Assembly (NCBI RefSeq): GCF_019457475.1
Contig: NZ_CP080413.1
Span: 434,001 to 498,000 of the forward strand
DNA from: Shewanella acanthi
Lineage (GTDB): Bacteria > Pseudomonadota > Gammaproteobacteria > Enterobacterales > Shewanellaceae
DNA length: 64,000 nt
Reading direction: 5' to 3'
Shown here: one piece after another, positions 1 to 9,570 of the stretch
How positions within the stretch are numbered: the stretch's first letter is position 1
Layout of the letters: every line of letters begins with the position of its first letter
Position numbers and translations under genes: made by a program
Notes under the pieces: generated by a model
Database searches by the model: none
Told to the model about the DNA's origin: nothing
What the model saw: only the letters and a program-made list of their open reading frames with translations

Positions 1-1804
1 TTACTGGGTGGCAACTGCAGCTGCCTATGGCCAAAGCCAAGGTGATGTAAACGTCGACACCGGTTATGCCATTATCATGGAAAACGATGATAAAGGTTAC
101 CTGACCATGTCAGGCCCAGCTTCGCACGATGGTAACGGTAACTACAGTATCGGTATTAACTGGAATTTACCCGAAACAAAAGCTGGCGATATCTACTATG
201 GCGGTTTTGACTTAGGTAACATGCCAGGTGCTGAAGGTACTTTAGGTTACACAGCATTGGATATTCGCCGTGCAGACGATGCGGTAACTTGGTCAGTCAG
301 CCAAGATAAAGCCCGTAGCATGGATGTTATTGACGTTACGCTGAAGATTGCTGCTAACATGGAAACTCAAGATCGTAACTACAAGTTCGATTTGAAAATT
401 CCAGAAGGTATGCGTTTAGCCACCGGCACTATTCAGACCAATAACGAAGACGTGACTAAGGCAATTGTTGCCGATGAACACAGTTTAACCTTAAGTGGTT
501 TACAGCTGTCGACTCGTGATGTTGCCCGTGAGTATAAAGTTAGCACTAACTTAACTGACAAGATGTGTCACACCCCGCTGATTGATGAGTACTCTACTGG
601 TGGTTACATCGACCTGCAGGGTGAGTTCCGTATTCAGCCTACTGCTGATTGGTTTGTTGGTGATTTTAACACCTCATTTGATGTACCGATCGATTGGTTG
701 TTCTACAAAAAAGACGCTAAGTTCGAAGTGTACAACCAGCCGAACGCGGGTTACATGCGTATGCATACCGTGGGTGCGTTACAATTCAACACTGGTTTCT
801 GGTACATGTCTCAGCACCGTGGTCCAACCTTCCTGAACGAAGCTGTGGTGCCATTCTGGCGTGGTAGTTTTGCAACCAAGTACCGTCGTGACCCATCTGA
901 TCCATGGGGTCTAACGATTGCGAGTCAGTACGCTGAAGATCGTCCAGATCTAGGTGACCTGCTGTTCCTTGAGTTCGATAACGTAACCGACACCAAAACC
1001 GGTGATGAGTACGACTTCGAAGCGATTCTTCGCAGTGGTATTGACTATCGTCCTGGTAAGTTCGAAATCATCTTTGCCTACAGCAATCTAGGCGAAAACC
1101 TAGCGAAAGGTGCCGTATTCGTTGAAGGTTTTGATTCTCCTTGGTCAAAAACCGTTGGCGCTAAAGATGGTAACCTTTACGAAGTCTTTGGTTACGATAA
1201 CTTAGATGAGAAGCTGCACAACGATCTGGTTATCTGTTACGACTATGTAGGTCCAGAGCAGAGCCAAATGGAAGTGAGCTTCAAAGTCGCGGTACAACCA
1301 GAAGCGACTGGTAAGGCTTTGGATATCGAACTGAACTATGACTTAGAAGGTGCTCCATCTATCAAGCAAGTTCATACCGTTACCGTTAATGGCAACATTA
1401 AGCTCGCACCAATTGCTGACCAAGTAGTTCCTGAAAATACCAAGCTAGAAGGTCTAGTGGTGAGCTATGTTGATGCGAACAAAGTACCAAACACGATTGA
1501 AGTCACTGGCGATAAAGTGACTGCAGAAGTGAAAGGGAACACCTTTACTCTGATGCCGAAGAAGAACTTCCACGGCGAAACGATTGTAACTGTGACGGTT
1601 CGTGATAACGAGATCAGCTCTGATGCTGCGAGCACTAGCTTTAAACTGACTGTTGTTTCAGATGGCAAAGAGCCAACGCCAGAAACAACAGAGACACCAG
1701 TTGAAGAAACTGAGTCTAGTTCGGGTGGTGCATTAGGTTGGAGCCTACTGAGCTTACTGTCGATGGCGTTTGTTCGCCGTGCTAAAAAAGCGCGCCGTTC
1801 TTAA
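1..1804 (+). CDS. C-terminal part of a large GlyGly-CTERM surface or secreted protein, probably a subtilisin-like (S8) protease tail
   Basis: The frame is already open at base 2, so the gene begins before the window; about 600 C-terminal residues are present. Most of the sequence is beta-rich, with repeated Asp, Asn, Gly and aromatic residues, as in extracellular accessory domains. A cadherin/Ig-like segment lies near the end (motifs APIADQ and VTVTVRDNE). The last ~40 residues are a Pro/Glu/Thr-rich linker, the motif SSSGGALG, a hydrophobic helix and a basic RRAKKARRS tail. That is the GlyGly-CTERM sorting signal, known to be cut by rhombosortase in Vibrio and Shewanella. Most Shewanella proteins of this layout are S8 proteases, but the catalytic part is outside the window, so the protease call is inference. 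Confidence 0.7.
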   Translation, partial: YWVATAAAYGQSQGDVNVDTGYAIIMENDDKGYLTMSGPASHDGNGNYSIGINWNLPETKAGDIYYGGFDLGNMPGAEGTLGYTALDIRRADDAVTWSVSQDKARSMDVIDVTLKIAANMETQDRNYKFDLKIPEGMRLATGTIQTNNEDVTKAIVADEHSLTLSGLQLSTRDVAREYKVSTNLTDKMCHTPLIDEYSTGGYIDLQGEFRIQPTADWFVGDFNTSFDVPIDWLFYKKDAKFEVYNQPNAGYMRMHTVGALQFNTGFWYMSQHRGPTFLNEAVVPFWRGSFATKYRRDPSDPWGLTIASQYAEDRPDLGDLLFLEFDNVTDTKTGDEYDFEAILRSGIDYRPGKFEIIFAYSNLGENLAKGAVFVEGFDSPWSKTVGAKDGNLYEVFGYDNLDEKLHNDLVICYDYVGPEQSQMEVSFKVAVQPEATGKALDIELNYDLEGAPSIKQVHTVTVNGNIKLAPIADQVVPENTKLEGLVVSYVDANKVPNTIEVTGDKVTAEVKGNTFTLMPKKNFHGETIVTVTVRDNEISSDAASTSFKLTVVSDGKEPTPETTETPVEETESSSGGALGWSLLSLLSMAFVRRAKKARRS

Positions 1805-1829
1805 TCCAAGATAAGTCGCGATTCAAATG

Positions 1830-1857
1830 AAAAAGAGGGACGCATGTCCCTCTTTTT
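1830..1857 (+). terminator. Rho-independent terminator after the GlyGly-CTERM gene
   Basis: The arms AAAAGAGGGA and TCCCTCTTTT pair perfectly around CGCATG and run into a T-rich tail, 26 bases after the stop codon. Confidence 0.88.
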
Positions 1858-1993
1858 ATTTGGTCTTTCTTTACTTTCTGTCAGTGTTATTCCTTTACTT
1901 ACAAGCTAATATGCAGCCTAGAACTCAGCCAACATAAGTATTTATCCTTGATGAGAATGGCTTGAGCAGTGGTAACAGCGGAGAAGCAAGCGA

Positions 1994-2620
1994 ATGACAA
2001 ACAATCGTTATTTTTATGAGCCCAGCCAAGGACATGGTTTACCCCATGATCCCTTAAATGCCATTATCGCCCCACGGCCAATCGGCTGGATTTCTTCCCG
2101 TAATGCGGCTGGACAACGTAACCTGGCACCCTACAGTTTTTTTAATTGTTTCAATTACAAACCACCTATTATTGGTTTTGCTAGCACCGGCTGGAAGGAC
2201 AGTGTGGCCAATATTGTTGAGACGGGAGAATTTGTGTGGAATCTCACGACTCGTAGCCTTGCCGATAAAATGAATCAAACCTCAGCCATGCTACCCCATG
2301 GTCAGGATGAGTTTGCATTTGCTGGACTGACACCCACACAGGGCAAAATCGTTAAAGCCGATTTAGTAGCCGAAAGTCCGGTGCATTTTGAATGTAAAAT
2401 ATCCCAATGTATCCAACTTACTGCTGCCAATGGCGACAACATTGATACCTGGTTAGTGCTTGGCGAAGTAGTAGCTGTGCATATCGATGCCCATCTACTC
2501 AATAGCGAAGGGATTTATCAAACCGCGTTAGCTGAACCCGTATTACGTGCGGGTGGCCCATCGGCATATTATGGTATCTCAGAGGCGCTGCGCTTCGATT
2601 TACATCGGCCTCAGTTGTAG
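1994..2620 (+). CDS. Flavin reductase-like FMN-binding domain protein
   Basis: This 208-residue protein has the split-barrel fold of the flavin reductase-like (DIM6/NTAB) family, which binds FMN and includes NAD(P)H:flavin oxidoreductases. Family features are visible early: RPIGWISS, then LAPYSFFN, then an FVWN segment. These line the FMN site in relatives. Length is normal for the family and there is no signal peptide, so it should be cytoplasmic. The ATG follows a GGAGAAGC Shine-Dalgarno. It stands alone, between a terminator and a diguanylate cyclase gene. Its substrate cannot be read from the sequence. Confidence 0.85.
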   Translation: MTNNRYFYEPSQGHGLPHDPLNAIIAPRPIGWISSRNAAGQRNLAPYSFFNCFNYKPPIIGFASTGWKDSVANIVETGEFVWNLTTRSLADKMNQTSAMLPHGQDEFAFAGLTPTQGKIVKADLVAESPVHFECKISQCIQLTAANGDNIDTWLVLGEVVAVHIDAHLLNSEGIYQTALAEPVLRAGGPSAYYGISEALRFDLHRPQL

Positions 2621-2767
2621 TGATGTGAAGGCATGGACTTTGGTAGGACAGCAAAAGTGGCAGTTATAACTAGGTATGAGCGCGATATCATGCAATTGTA
2701 AGTAATTATTTTCATTAGCTTGCCTGAGGGTTTATGATTAAGCTATGTAAATATAATGTGAAATAAC

Positions 2768-4129
2768 ATGCCGTTTATAACAACAACTAAAACCAATGTC
2801 GGCCTCATGCTGTTCGTTTTACTCTACTTGCTGTTGTCTTTTAGTACTGTGGAGTATTTACAAAGCAGTTATTCCCGTAATACCGAAGCGCAAGAGCTTG
2901 AAAAGCTGGCTCAGCGCCTATCACTTATCCGCGCCAATATTGAGGCGGAAGTTAATGCTGAGTTGTTTCTCGCCGATAGTATGGCAACGCTAATTACCTT
3001 TGCGCCTAATGCGGGGCCCGCTCAATGGGAGCAAGTTGCTAAGTTATTGGTGCGAAAGGGCGAACACATTCGCAATATCAGTGTGGCACCCAACGATGTG
3101 ATTGCCTTTGTGTATCCCTTAGCAGGAAATGAGCGGGTTATCGGGCTTGATTTTCATGACAATCCCATGCAATGGGCGAGCATAGTACAGGCAAGACAAT
3201 CCCAACGATTAAGTATTTCAGGCCCCTTGCTGTTAGTTCAAGGAGGCGAGGCGGTGATTGGCCGAATGCCGTTGTATTTTGATCCTCCCTTCAATACCCA
3301 ATATTGGGGGCATTGTAGTGTAGTTATTGATATTAATACTCTTTTTAAAGATGCAGGGGTATTCGATCTCCCCGACAATATTCAAATTGCGATTCGTGGT
3401 CTGAATGCGACGGGGGCATCAGGCCCAGTATTTTTAGGTGATGCTCGGGTCTTTGATGACCCTTTGGTGACAGAGTCAGTTAATCTCGCCAGTGGCAGCT
3501 GGTTGATAGGGATAAACCATTCTGATAAGCATCAAACTCGTCCACTTTCTAAATTGGCTAAGGATAATATTGCCCGAGTTGCTGGCTACTCTATTGCCAT
3601 TTCATTTTTAATCAGCTTTATTTTTATCTTCCAAGCTTACCGTTTAGCAAACCAGGTCGCGTTGCAGGATGTATTAACTAAGTTACCTAATCGGCGTTAT
3701 GCCATGATGGTGTTAGACCAACTCACCGATGCAGATGGCCGTTTTACTATCATCAATATTGATTTAAATCGCTTTAAGCAAGTAAACGATACTCTTGGGC
3801 ATAATGCGGGGGATGCGTTGTTAAAAGAAGTTGCACAAAGACTTAAGCAATCACTACGTGGTTCGGATACGGTGGCTCGCCTTGGGGGAGATGAGTTTCT
3901 GATTATTCTGCCTCGAGTATACAGCATGACTGAAATCGAACTTGTTCGTCAAAAGCTTGAGCAGGCCTGTTTAACACCTTTTACCTATGATGCGACCCCG
4001 ATTGAGGTTAGTTTAAGCTTTGGGATAGCTTGTTATCCGCAGGATGCTAGAGACATTAGTGACCTGCTCCACGCTGCTGATCAGGCCATGTATAGTGATA
4101 AGCAACGTAAAAAATCCCAACAGCTGTAA
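2768..4129 (+). CDS. Membrane diguanylate cyclase with periplasmic CHASE-type sensor and GGDEF domain
   Basis: This protein should make c-di-GMP from two GTP. A transmembrane helix lies at about residues 10-30 and a periplasmic CHASE-like domain at about 60-250 (VYPLAGNERVIGLDF, ISGPLLLVQGG). A second helix at about 272-292 leads into a cytoplasmic GGDEF domain. The active-site GGDEF is intact at residues 373-377. The inhibitory I-site RxxD is present at 364-367, five residues before it, so product inhibition is expected. There is no EAL domain. The ligand is unknown. The following gene starts 22 bases downstream and encodes a periplasmic binding-protein-like product that may share its signal. 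Confidence 0.9.
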   Translation: MPFITTTKTNVGLMLFVLLYLLLSFSTVEYLQSSYSRNTEAQELEKLAQRLSLIRANIEAEVNAELFLADSMATLITFAPNAGPAQWEQVAKLLVRKGEHIRNISVAPNDVIAFVYPLAGNERVIGLDFHDNPMQWASIVQARQSQRLSISGPLLLVQGGEAVIGRMPLYFDPPFNTQYWGHCSVVIDINTLFKDAGVFDLPDNIQIAIRGLNATGASGPVFLGDARVFDDPLVTESVNLASGSWLIGINHSDKHQTRPLSKLAKDNIARVAGYSIAISFLISFIFIFQAYRLANQVALQDVLTKLPNRRYAMMVLDQLTDADGRFTIINIDLNRFKQVNDTLGHNAGDALLKEVAQRLKQSLRGSDTVARLGGDEFLIILPRVYSMTEIELVRQKLEQACLTPFTYDATPIEVSLSFGIACYPQDARDISDLLHAADQAMYSDKQRKKSQQL

Positions 4130-4150
4130 GGGAGCCGCACGGAATAGGAT

Positions 4151-5095
4151 ATGAAAGGATTGACTGCTCGAATGGGCTGCCGGCGTTTTCGACAAATTTA
4201 TGCTTATTGGCTGATTATCTGGGGATATTTGGCTGGATTTGCTCTGTCTACACCTGTGGTCGCCTCCGAGGCCACGACAGTCGTGAGTTACGTCGATGCC
4301 TCATCCATCAAGCGTAACCCCAATAATGTGTATTTTATCGAAGTGCTTAAATTGGCACTGGAAAAATCCTCCGTGCGATATGGTGAGTTTGCATTAAATC
4401 CCATCGATATTGATATTTCCCAGAATCGCCAAATCCGTGAGTTAAACAAAGGCCGCATTAGCGTTTTTTGGACTATGACCTCCTATGCCCGCGAAGTGGA
4501 TATGCTTCCTGTGCGCTTTCCCTTGGCTAAGGGCATGTATGGTATCCGACTGTTTGCGATTAATCAGAGTGATCAACAACGCTTTGTTGCACTCAAAAGT
4601 CGTGAACAATTAGCCGCTTGGCCAGCCTTGTTAGGGCGCGATTGGCCCGATACCGCCATTATGCGGGTGAATCGCTTTTTGGTGCGTAGCGATGTGGACG
4701 AAGGAGATATGTACAAAGAACTCGCCCAGCATAAGGGCTATTATTTCCCGCGGGCGGTGACTGAAATCTACAGCGAAATAGATGAGCGCCCTAAGTCAGA
4801 TGTCATTGCCGATGATCATTTGGGTGTGGTGTATCCCGCGGCAATTTACTTTTTTGTTTCGAAAAACAATCCATTGCTCGCCGAGCGCTTGCAATTTGGT
4901 CTAGAGGAGGCACATAAAGATGGCTCCTTTGACGCGCTGTTCTTTGGTTTTCCCGCTCATCAAGCAGCCTTTGCTAAGGCCAAATTCAGTAAAAGAACCT
5001 TGTTCTATCTCGATAATCCCCTGTTACCTCAAGCCGCGAATCGCGAGCTGATTGAAGCCATGCAAAAGGATATTATCGAAAAATTCGCTGATTAA
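4151..5095 (+). CDS. Periplasmic solute-binding-like protein next to a diguanylate cyclase
   Basis: This 314-residue protein has an N-terminal hydrophobic segment at about residues 18-38 ending in VVASEA, consistent with export. The mature part resembles type 2 periplasmic binding proteins (SBP_bac_3-like). It has an opening strand VVSYVDAS, an NRQIRELNKGRISVFW segment as seen in such domains that bind small ligands, and a late YFFVSKNNPLLAERLQFGLE. No permease or ATPase gene is nearby, so a sensory role is more likely than transport. It follows the CHASE-GGDEF gene by 21 bases and is probably co-transcribed. The ligand is unknown. Confidence 0.65.
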   Translation: MKGLTARMGCRRFRQIYAYWLIIWGYLAGFALSTPVVASEATTVVSYVDASSIKRNPNNVYFIEVLKLALEKSSVRYGEFALNPIDIDISQNRQIRELNKGRISVFWTMTSYAREVDMLPVRFPLAKGMYGIRLFAINQSDQQRFVALKSREQLAAWPALLGRDWPDTAIMRVNRFLVRSDVDEGDMYKELAQHKGYYFPRAVTEIYSEIDERPKSDVIADDHLGVVYPAAIYFFVSKNNPLLAERLQFGLEEAHKDGSFDALFFGFPAHQAAFAKAKFSKRTLFYLDNPLLPQAANRELIEAMQKDIIEKFAD

Positions 5096-5220
5096 TTTTT
5101 CGGGCTAACTTTACTAGGTATTTAGTACAACAATGGAATTGTTAATCTCTATCGTAGACTTTTTGTCGGTGCTTTGAGTGGCTTCTTTGCAAGCTATCTG
5201 ACAATTACGGCACGCCGTAA

Positions 5221-5250
5221 AAACAAAACCCCAGCCAAGGCTAGGGTTTA
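5221..5250 (-). terminator. Rho-independent terminator of fre
   Basis: Read on the minus strand, AAACCCTAGCC-TT-GGCTGGGGTTT forms a stem with one mismatch, followed by TTGTTTTT. It lies about 55 bases after the fre stop codon. Confidence 0.8.
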
Positions 5251-5306
5251 ATGTGGCCAATTAGCCTTTGTGGCTATGCGAGACAACCCGCAAACAAATC
5301 ATCGCA

Positions 5307-6005
5307 TTATTTGATAAATGCGAACGCATCACCGTAGAGATGCGCTTCATCCACACCCATTTGACGGAAGTTTTCACGCGCCGCACCCACCATATCGAAT
5401 CGACCCGCGATATAGATGTCATAGCCATTGAGGCTCACGAAATCCTGTTTGATTTGGGTAAGCAGGTTGGCGATTTTACCCTGCCATTCAACGGGTGCTT
5501 CTTCTACTACTGGTACAAAGTGCAGCCATGGGTGAGCGTCGTGCCACTCACGGGCGATAGACTCATAGTACATGGCATCTGGAGTGCGGCAGCCCCAGTA
5601 AAGAGTGGTTTCAATTTTTTGTTTTAAAGCGATTTGCTGCTCAACAATACTTTTGATGTAAGAGAAACCTGTACCGCCAGCAATCAACAGACGTGGGCGA
5701 TGGCTTTCTTCGCGTAAATAAGCTTCGCCGCCAGGCGCTTCGATATCGATGTGCGTGCTAGTACGCAACTTTTCAACCACTTGCATTGGGTAGCTTTCGC
5801 TTACCGCGGCACCGATATGCAGTTCGATGAATTCGGCATTAGGGGCCGAGGCGATAGAGAAAGGGCGTTTATCTTTTTCGCCCATGACGATACACAGGTA
5901 TTGTCCCGCCTTAAAATCGAAGGCGGTTTCTGGTGATAACAATACCTGATAAACGGCATCGTTAAATGGGCTAACTTTCTCTATCTTACAACGTATGGTC
6001 TTCAT
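5307..6005 (-). CDS. fre: NAD(P)H-flavin reductase
   Basis: Fre reduces free riboflavin, FMN or FAD with NAD(P)H and releases the reduced flavin to partner enzymes. The 232-residue length and layout match the E. coli protein. The flavin-contacting motif RPFSIAS is at residues 47-53, the nucleotide-binding GGTGFSY at 110-116, a YWGCRTPDAMYY segment follows, and the C-terminus is YGDAFAFIK. The ATG at 6005 is preceded by AAGGAAG at good spacing. A TTG one codon upstream is less likely. It lies about 100 bases downstream of ubiD on the same strand, an arrangement common in gammaproteobacteria, and ends at its own terminator. Confidence 0.95.
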   Translation of the reverse strand: MKTIRCKIEKVSPFNDAVYQVLLSPETAFDFKAGQYLCIVMGEKDKRPFSIASAPNAEFIELHIGAAVSESYPMQVVEKLRTSTHIDIEAPGGEAYLREESHRPRLLIAGGTGFSYIKSIVEQQIALKQKIETTLYWGCRTPDAMYYESIAREWHDAHPWLHFVPVVEEAPVEWQGKIANLLTQIKQDFVSLNGYDIYIAGRFDMVGAARENFRQMGVDEAHLYGDAFAFIK

Positions 6006-6104
6006 CAAACTTCCTTTGCACCTCTATGGAGGCAGGTGTCATTTTAATCGCCCTTGGTAGGCTTGTTCTCTTGGCTTAAGCGGTTTTGTTGAGCTTAAGC
6101 TGAA

Positions 6105-7586
6105 TTATAGGGTTGGGCTGTCGTCTATACCTAGCTCATTCCAGATATCATCAATTTTCTGTTTCACCTTCGGATCCATCACGATTGGTGTGCCCCACTC
6201 GCGGGTAGTTTCGCCTTCCCACTTATTGGTGGCGTCGAGTCCCATCTTTGAACCTAGGCCCGAAACCGGCGAGGCAAAGTCGAGGTAATCGATTGGGGTG
6301 TTATCCACCATCACGGTATCGCGTTTGGGATCCATGCGGGTGGTAATGGCCCAAATCACATCGTGCCAGTCGCGGCAATTCACATCGTCATCCACAATCA
6401 CAATAAACTTGGTGTACATAAACTGACGTAGGAAGGACCAGGCTCCCATCATCACTCTCTTTGCATGACCTGGGTATTCCTTACGAATCGAAATTACCGC
6501 CATACGATAGGAGCAGCCCTCGGGCGGTAGGTAGAAATCGACAATCTCTGGATATTGCTTACGCAGAATCGGCACAAACACTTCGTTGAGTGCCAGACCT
6601 AACATGGCTGGCTCATCGGGCGGACGACCCGTGTAAGTGCTGTGGTAAATCGGGTCCTTACGGTGAGTTATATGGGTCACGGTAAAGACTGGGAATTTGT
6701 CTGTCTCGTTGTAGTAACCAGTGTGATCGCCATAGGGACCTTCTTCGGCCATTTCCTCAGGATCAATATAACCCTCGAGAATCATCTCACTCGTCGCTGG
6801 GACCTCTAAATCGCAGCTAAGTGCCTGACAAACTTCGGTGCGTTCGCCACGCAACAAACCCGCGAAGGCGTATTCGCTCATGGCATCGGGCACAGGGGTG
6901 ACTGCGCCTAAAATGGTCACGGGATCTGAGCCTAAGGCGACGACCACAGGATAACGCTCGCCAGGGAACTGCTTTTTAAAGTCGGCAAAGTCGAGGGCGC
7001 CGCCGCGGTGGGACAACCAGCGCATGATAAGTTTGTTTTTACCCAGCAGCTGTTGGCGGTAAATACCTAAGTTTTGGCGATTCTTACGCGGCCCCTTAGT
7101 GATGGTTAATCCCCAGGTCACTAGCGGCGCAACGTCGCCCGGCCAGCAGTGCTGAATAGGTAATTTGGTTAAATCCACATCATCACCGGTAATCACTACC
7201 TGTTGGCAGCTTGGGTTACGCACGGTTTTTGGGGGCATATTCAAGGCTTGCTTGAACATCGGAATCTTGGCGATGACGTCTTTAAAACCGCGCGGTGGCT
7301 CAGGCTCTTTTAAAAAGGCCAGCAGTTCACCTACATCGCGAAGGGCGAGCGGGTCTTCCTTACCCAGCGCCATAGCCACACGTTTAGGCGTACCGAAGAG
7401 GTTCGCCAGAACTGGCATCGAATGATTGGTTGGATTTTCAAATAGCAGTGCAGGGCCTTGAGCGCGCAGAACGCGATCGGCGATCTCTGTCATTTCTAAA
7501 TGAGGATCAACGGGGTAGCTAATGCGTTTTAGTTCGCCATTGGCTTCCAGATGGTCGATAAAGCTGCGTAAATCCTTAAAACTCAT
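6105..7586 (-). CDS. ubiD: 3-octaprenyl-4-hydroxybenzoate carboxy-lyase (UbiD)
   Basis: UbiD decarboxylates 3-polyprenyl-4-hydroxybenzoate in ubiquinone synthesis and needs the prenylated FMN made by UbiX. The frame gives 493 residues from the ATG at 7586, the expected family length, starting [13 protein letters not shown]. Family motifs include [29 protein letters not shown] and [16 protein letters not shown]. The frame remains open upstream to an ATG at 7721, but that extension is unlike UbiD. AGAGG precedes the chosen ATG. fre lies downstream. No other ubiquinone gene is in the window. Confidence 0.96.
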   Translation of the reverse strand: MSFKDLRSFIDHLEANGELKRISYPVDPHLEMTEIADRVLRAQGPALLFENPTNHSMPVLANLFGTPKRVAMALGKEDPLALRDVGELLAFLKEPEPPRGFKDVIAKIPMFKQALNMPPKTVRNPSCQQVVITGDDVDLTKLPIQHCWPGDVAPLVTWGLTITKGPRKNRQNLGIYRQQLLGKNKLIMRWLSHRGGALDFADFKKQFPGERYPVVVALGSDPVTILGAVTPVPDAMSEYAFAGLLRGERTEVCQALSCDLEVPATSEMILEGYIDPEEMAEEGPYGDHTGYYNETDKFPVFTVTHITHRKDPIYHSTYTGRPPDEPAMLGLALNEVFVPILRKQYPEIVDFYLPPEGCSYRMAVISIRKEYPGHAKRVMMGAWSFLRQFMYTKFIVIVDDDVNCRDWHDVIWAITTRMDPKRDTVMVDNTPIDYLDFASPVSGLGSKMGLDATNKWEGETTREWGTPIVMDPKVKQKIDDIWNELGIDDSPTL

Positions 7587-7793
7587 GTGGAAATAGCCTC
7601 TGCTGTGGAAATCCGTGTGGCGCGCACTATAGCATTTTTCTGTTTTAGGGTTAACCAATTCAGTGATCTTCGCCAGTAAGAAGCGTAAAATGACAATCTC
7701 AGCGGCGGTCAAATGTGGCACATCGAGGTGGATATGTTGCGATTTTCAAAGGTTCCCCTAGATAAATATTATCTTAAAAACCTATGGGCAAAG

Positions 7794-8489
7794 ATGGTTT
7801 GCTCAAAGCTGCCCATTAGCAAATGCGCCGTACTCATGTCCCTCATACCACTTTTAATGATGTCAACGTTGGTCCATGCTGCGGGTGTTAGTGCAGACAG
7901 AGGAGGGCATATAAGCAATCACTATAGGCCAAACGTTTACGAAAAAAACCGCCACGGTCAGAATCATCACAGGCATCATCACAGATATTACCCTTACCGA
8001 CCCTATTATCCTTGGGGGCTTGGTTTAGGCTTAAGTCTGGCGACGGGATGGGGATGGATCAATGGTTTTTATAACAATGGCTGGTATGGAAATGGCTGGA
8101 ACAATGGCGGCTCAGTGTATTGGAATGGTCCCTATTCAGGAATTGGAATTTCGCTCCCTTTAAGAGCAAATGAGTCAGAGGTTTATCGCTCTGCGCCAAC
8201 CCAAGTGACAACCAGTATGCAATACGCTTCGCAAGAGCTGGGGGCTCAAGAGACTGAAAGAATGGTGTCAAGCCAAGTGATGCCTACGACATTGGGCGCA
8301 AATGGGCAGCCTGATGGTCGCAGTGCTATAAATCATGAAATATCGCTACCAAGAGGGCGCAGTGTTTCGAGTCTGCCTGCAAATGCTAAACTTGTGCAGC
8401 ATGAAGGTAGAACCCTATACGAATGGCAGGGCGTTCTCTATGCCTTCGATTGGGATAGCCAATCCTATCAAGAACAACTCGTCAAATAG
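7794..8489 (+). CDS. Secreted aromatic/His/Gly-rich protein, DUF6515-like
   Basis: With the ATG at 7794 the product is about 231 residues with a well-formed signal peptide: a basic N-region, a hydrophobic core LMSLIPLLMMSTLV and a likely cut after VHA. The mature start is rich in His, Tyr, Arg and Asn (HHRHHHRYYPYRPYYPW). A Gly/Trp/Asn-rich stretch (GWGWINGFYNNGWYGNGW) follows. The last ~45 residues, LPANAKLVQHEGRTLYEW through VLYAFDWDSQSY, resemble the SLPxG..YY repeats of DUF6515-type proteins. In-frame ATGs at 7713 and 7734 are possible; 7734 has GAGG upstream but would give an odd long N-region. Function is unknown; a surface or metal-binding role is a guess. Confidence 0.65.
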   Translation: MVCSKLPISKCAVLMSLIPLLMMSTLVHAAGVSADRGGHISNHYRPNVYEKNRHGQNHHRHHHRYYPYRPYYPWGLGLGLSLATGWGWINGFYNNGWYGNGWNNGGSVYWNGPYSGIGISLPLRANESEVYRSAPTQVTTSMQYASQELGAQETERMVSSQVMPTTLGANGQPDGRSAINHEISLPRGRSVSSLPANAKLVQHEGRTLYEWQGVLYAFDWDSQSYQEQLVK

Positions 8490-8649
8490 TCTGATTTACC
8501 CATAGAGGCACAGTTGGAGCCTTAAGGCCCCCAAATTGTTTTCGACGCAAGTTATCGTTTTACACAGTCGCGAAGAAAATATTGAAACATACCATCATTT
8601 ACTGAATAGCCCCAAAATCCCTTGCAATAGCTACTATCAACCCACCAAA

Positions 8650-9430
8650 AAGCACACGTCCCTTTGGGTATTATTGTCCTTGGCCTTTTCATTCTGCCTT
8701 AGGAGTTACTAAATTTGCTGCTACAACCTTAGCGCCTCAAGCCCTAGATGACTTAAGGGTGAGAGTGGTCCAGATGAGTTGTTCATACGTGCTTATGCCA
8801 TCGTTGTGGTCGTGGGTTAACCGATCGTTATGAAACTTGGGACAGGATTAGGCGAATCACTACGCTGATTGGTTTAGTGGCGCCAATAGCAATCGCTAAC
8901 GGCTTTAGCAATTTTGTTCTGAATCTACGTTGGCTAGTGTGTTTTTACTTTTTAAGTGGTTTACCCCACGGCGTTTTTTGGGGGCGACCCTGTTGCTTGC
9001 CGCTTCGTTTGTGCAGCCCGAAATGAGGGTGCACGCCGTTTGGTGAGTGATGATTGGATTAATGCTAGCGACCATCTTCGGTGCGCCCTTTGCGACTTGG
9101 GTGTGATGAATCCTAGGCTGGTGCGCCTACATTGGCATTGTGGCGATTATCGAAACTATTTCTGCTGTGATGATTCATCTATGTTGCGCCCAATATAGCT
9201 GCATCACCAAACGCCCGCACCAAGAATGAGCTTGAAATCCCTAACAATCGCGATGTTTGGCTGGGACTGGGTATCGCTGCAATGGAATTTTTTGTTTGTA
9301 CAAATTACCTTGCGTCAACTGTACTCCAATGACTTAAGTCGGGTCGATTAGAATCCCACTAATGATGGCGTTTTTTGGCCTAGGTTTAACTCTTGGAAGC
9401 TTACCTGTGGCTGGGCGGCGTTGTGGTTTT
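8650..9430 (+). pseudogene. Decayed MFS (DHA1-type sugar/drug efflux) transporter gene
   Basis: No intact frame covers this ~1 kb stretch, but joining frames gives ordered pieces of an MFS efflux protein: GIIVLGLFIL, GVTKFAATTLAPQAL, AYAIVVVVG, ITTLIGLVAPIAIANGFSNF, FYFLSGLPHGVFWG, GATLLLAASFVQPEMR, VMIGLMLATIFGAPFATWV, AYIGIVAIIETISAVMIHL, YVAPNIAASPNARTKNELE, NYLASTVLQ, and PLMMAFFGLGLTLGS. In-frame stops lie at 8818-8820, 9044-9046 and 9104-9109, with frameshifts near 8977 and 9180. The C-terminal third is missing. The order matches DHA1 transporters such as AraJ/NepI-like proteins. The rest of the 8490-9570 gap shows no other gene. Confidence 0.85.
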
Positions 9431-9570
9431 CAGTGTAAAACACACTCTTGTTGTTATTCCATCCAACCTTTACAGGATCCTATATGGGTCTTATACGTTA
9501 ATCCGTTGTTTTATATTTGTATGATTTTCTGTTCTTTTTATGATTTTTAATACGAGTCGTGGGAATCCAT

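Noticed and set aside
2729..2757. TATAAT at 2752 as a promoter for the CHASE-GGDEF gene
   Set aside because: No -35 box at good spacing, and transcription would start within a few bases of the ATG.
5205..5220. TTACGGC/GCCGTAA palindrome as a second fre terminator
   Set aside because: No T-run on the relevant strand; the hairpin at 5221-5250 is sufficient.
5268..5627. Plus-strand frame opposite the end of fre
   Set aside because: It is an antisense reading of fre without any family motif.
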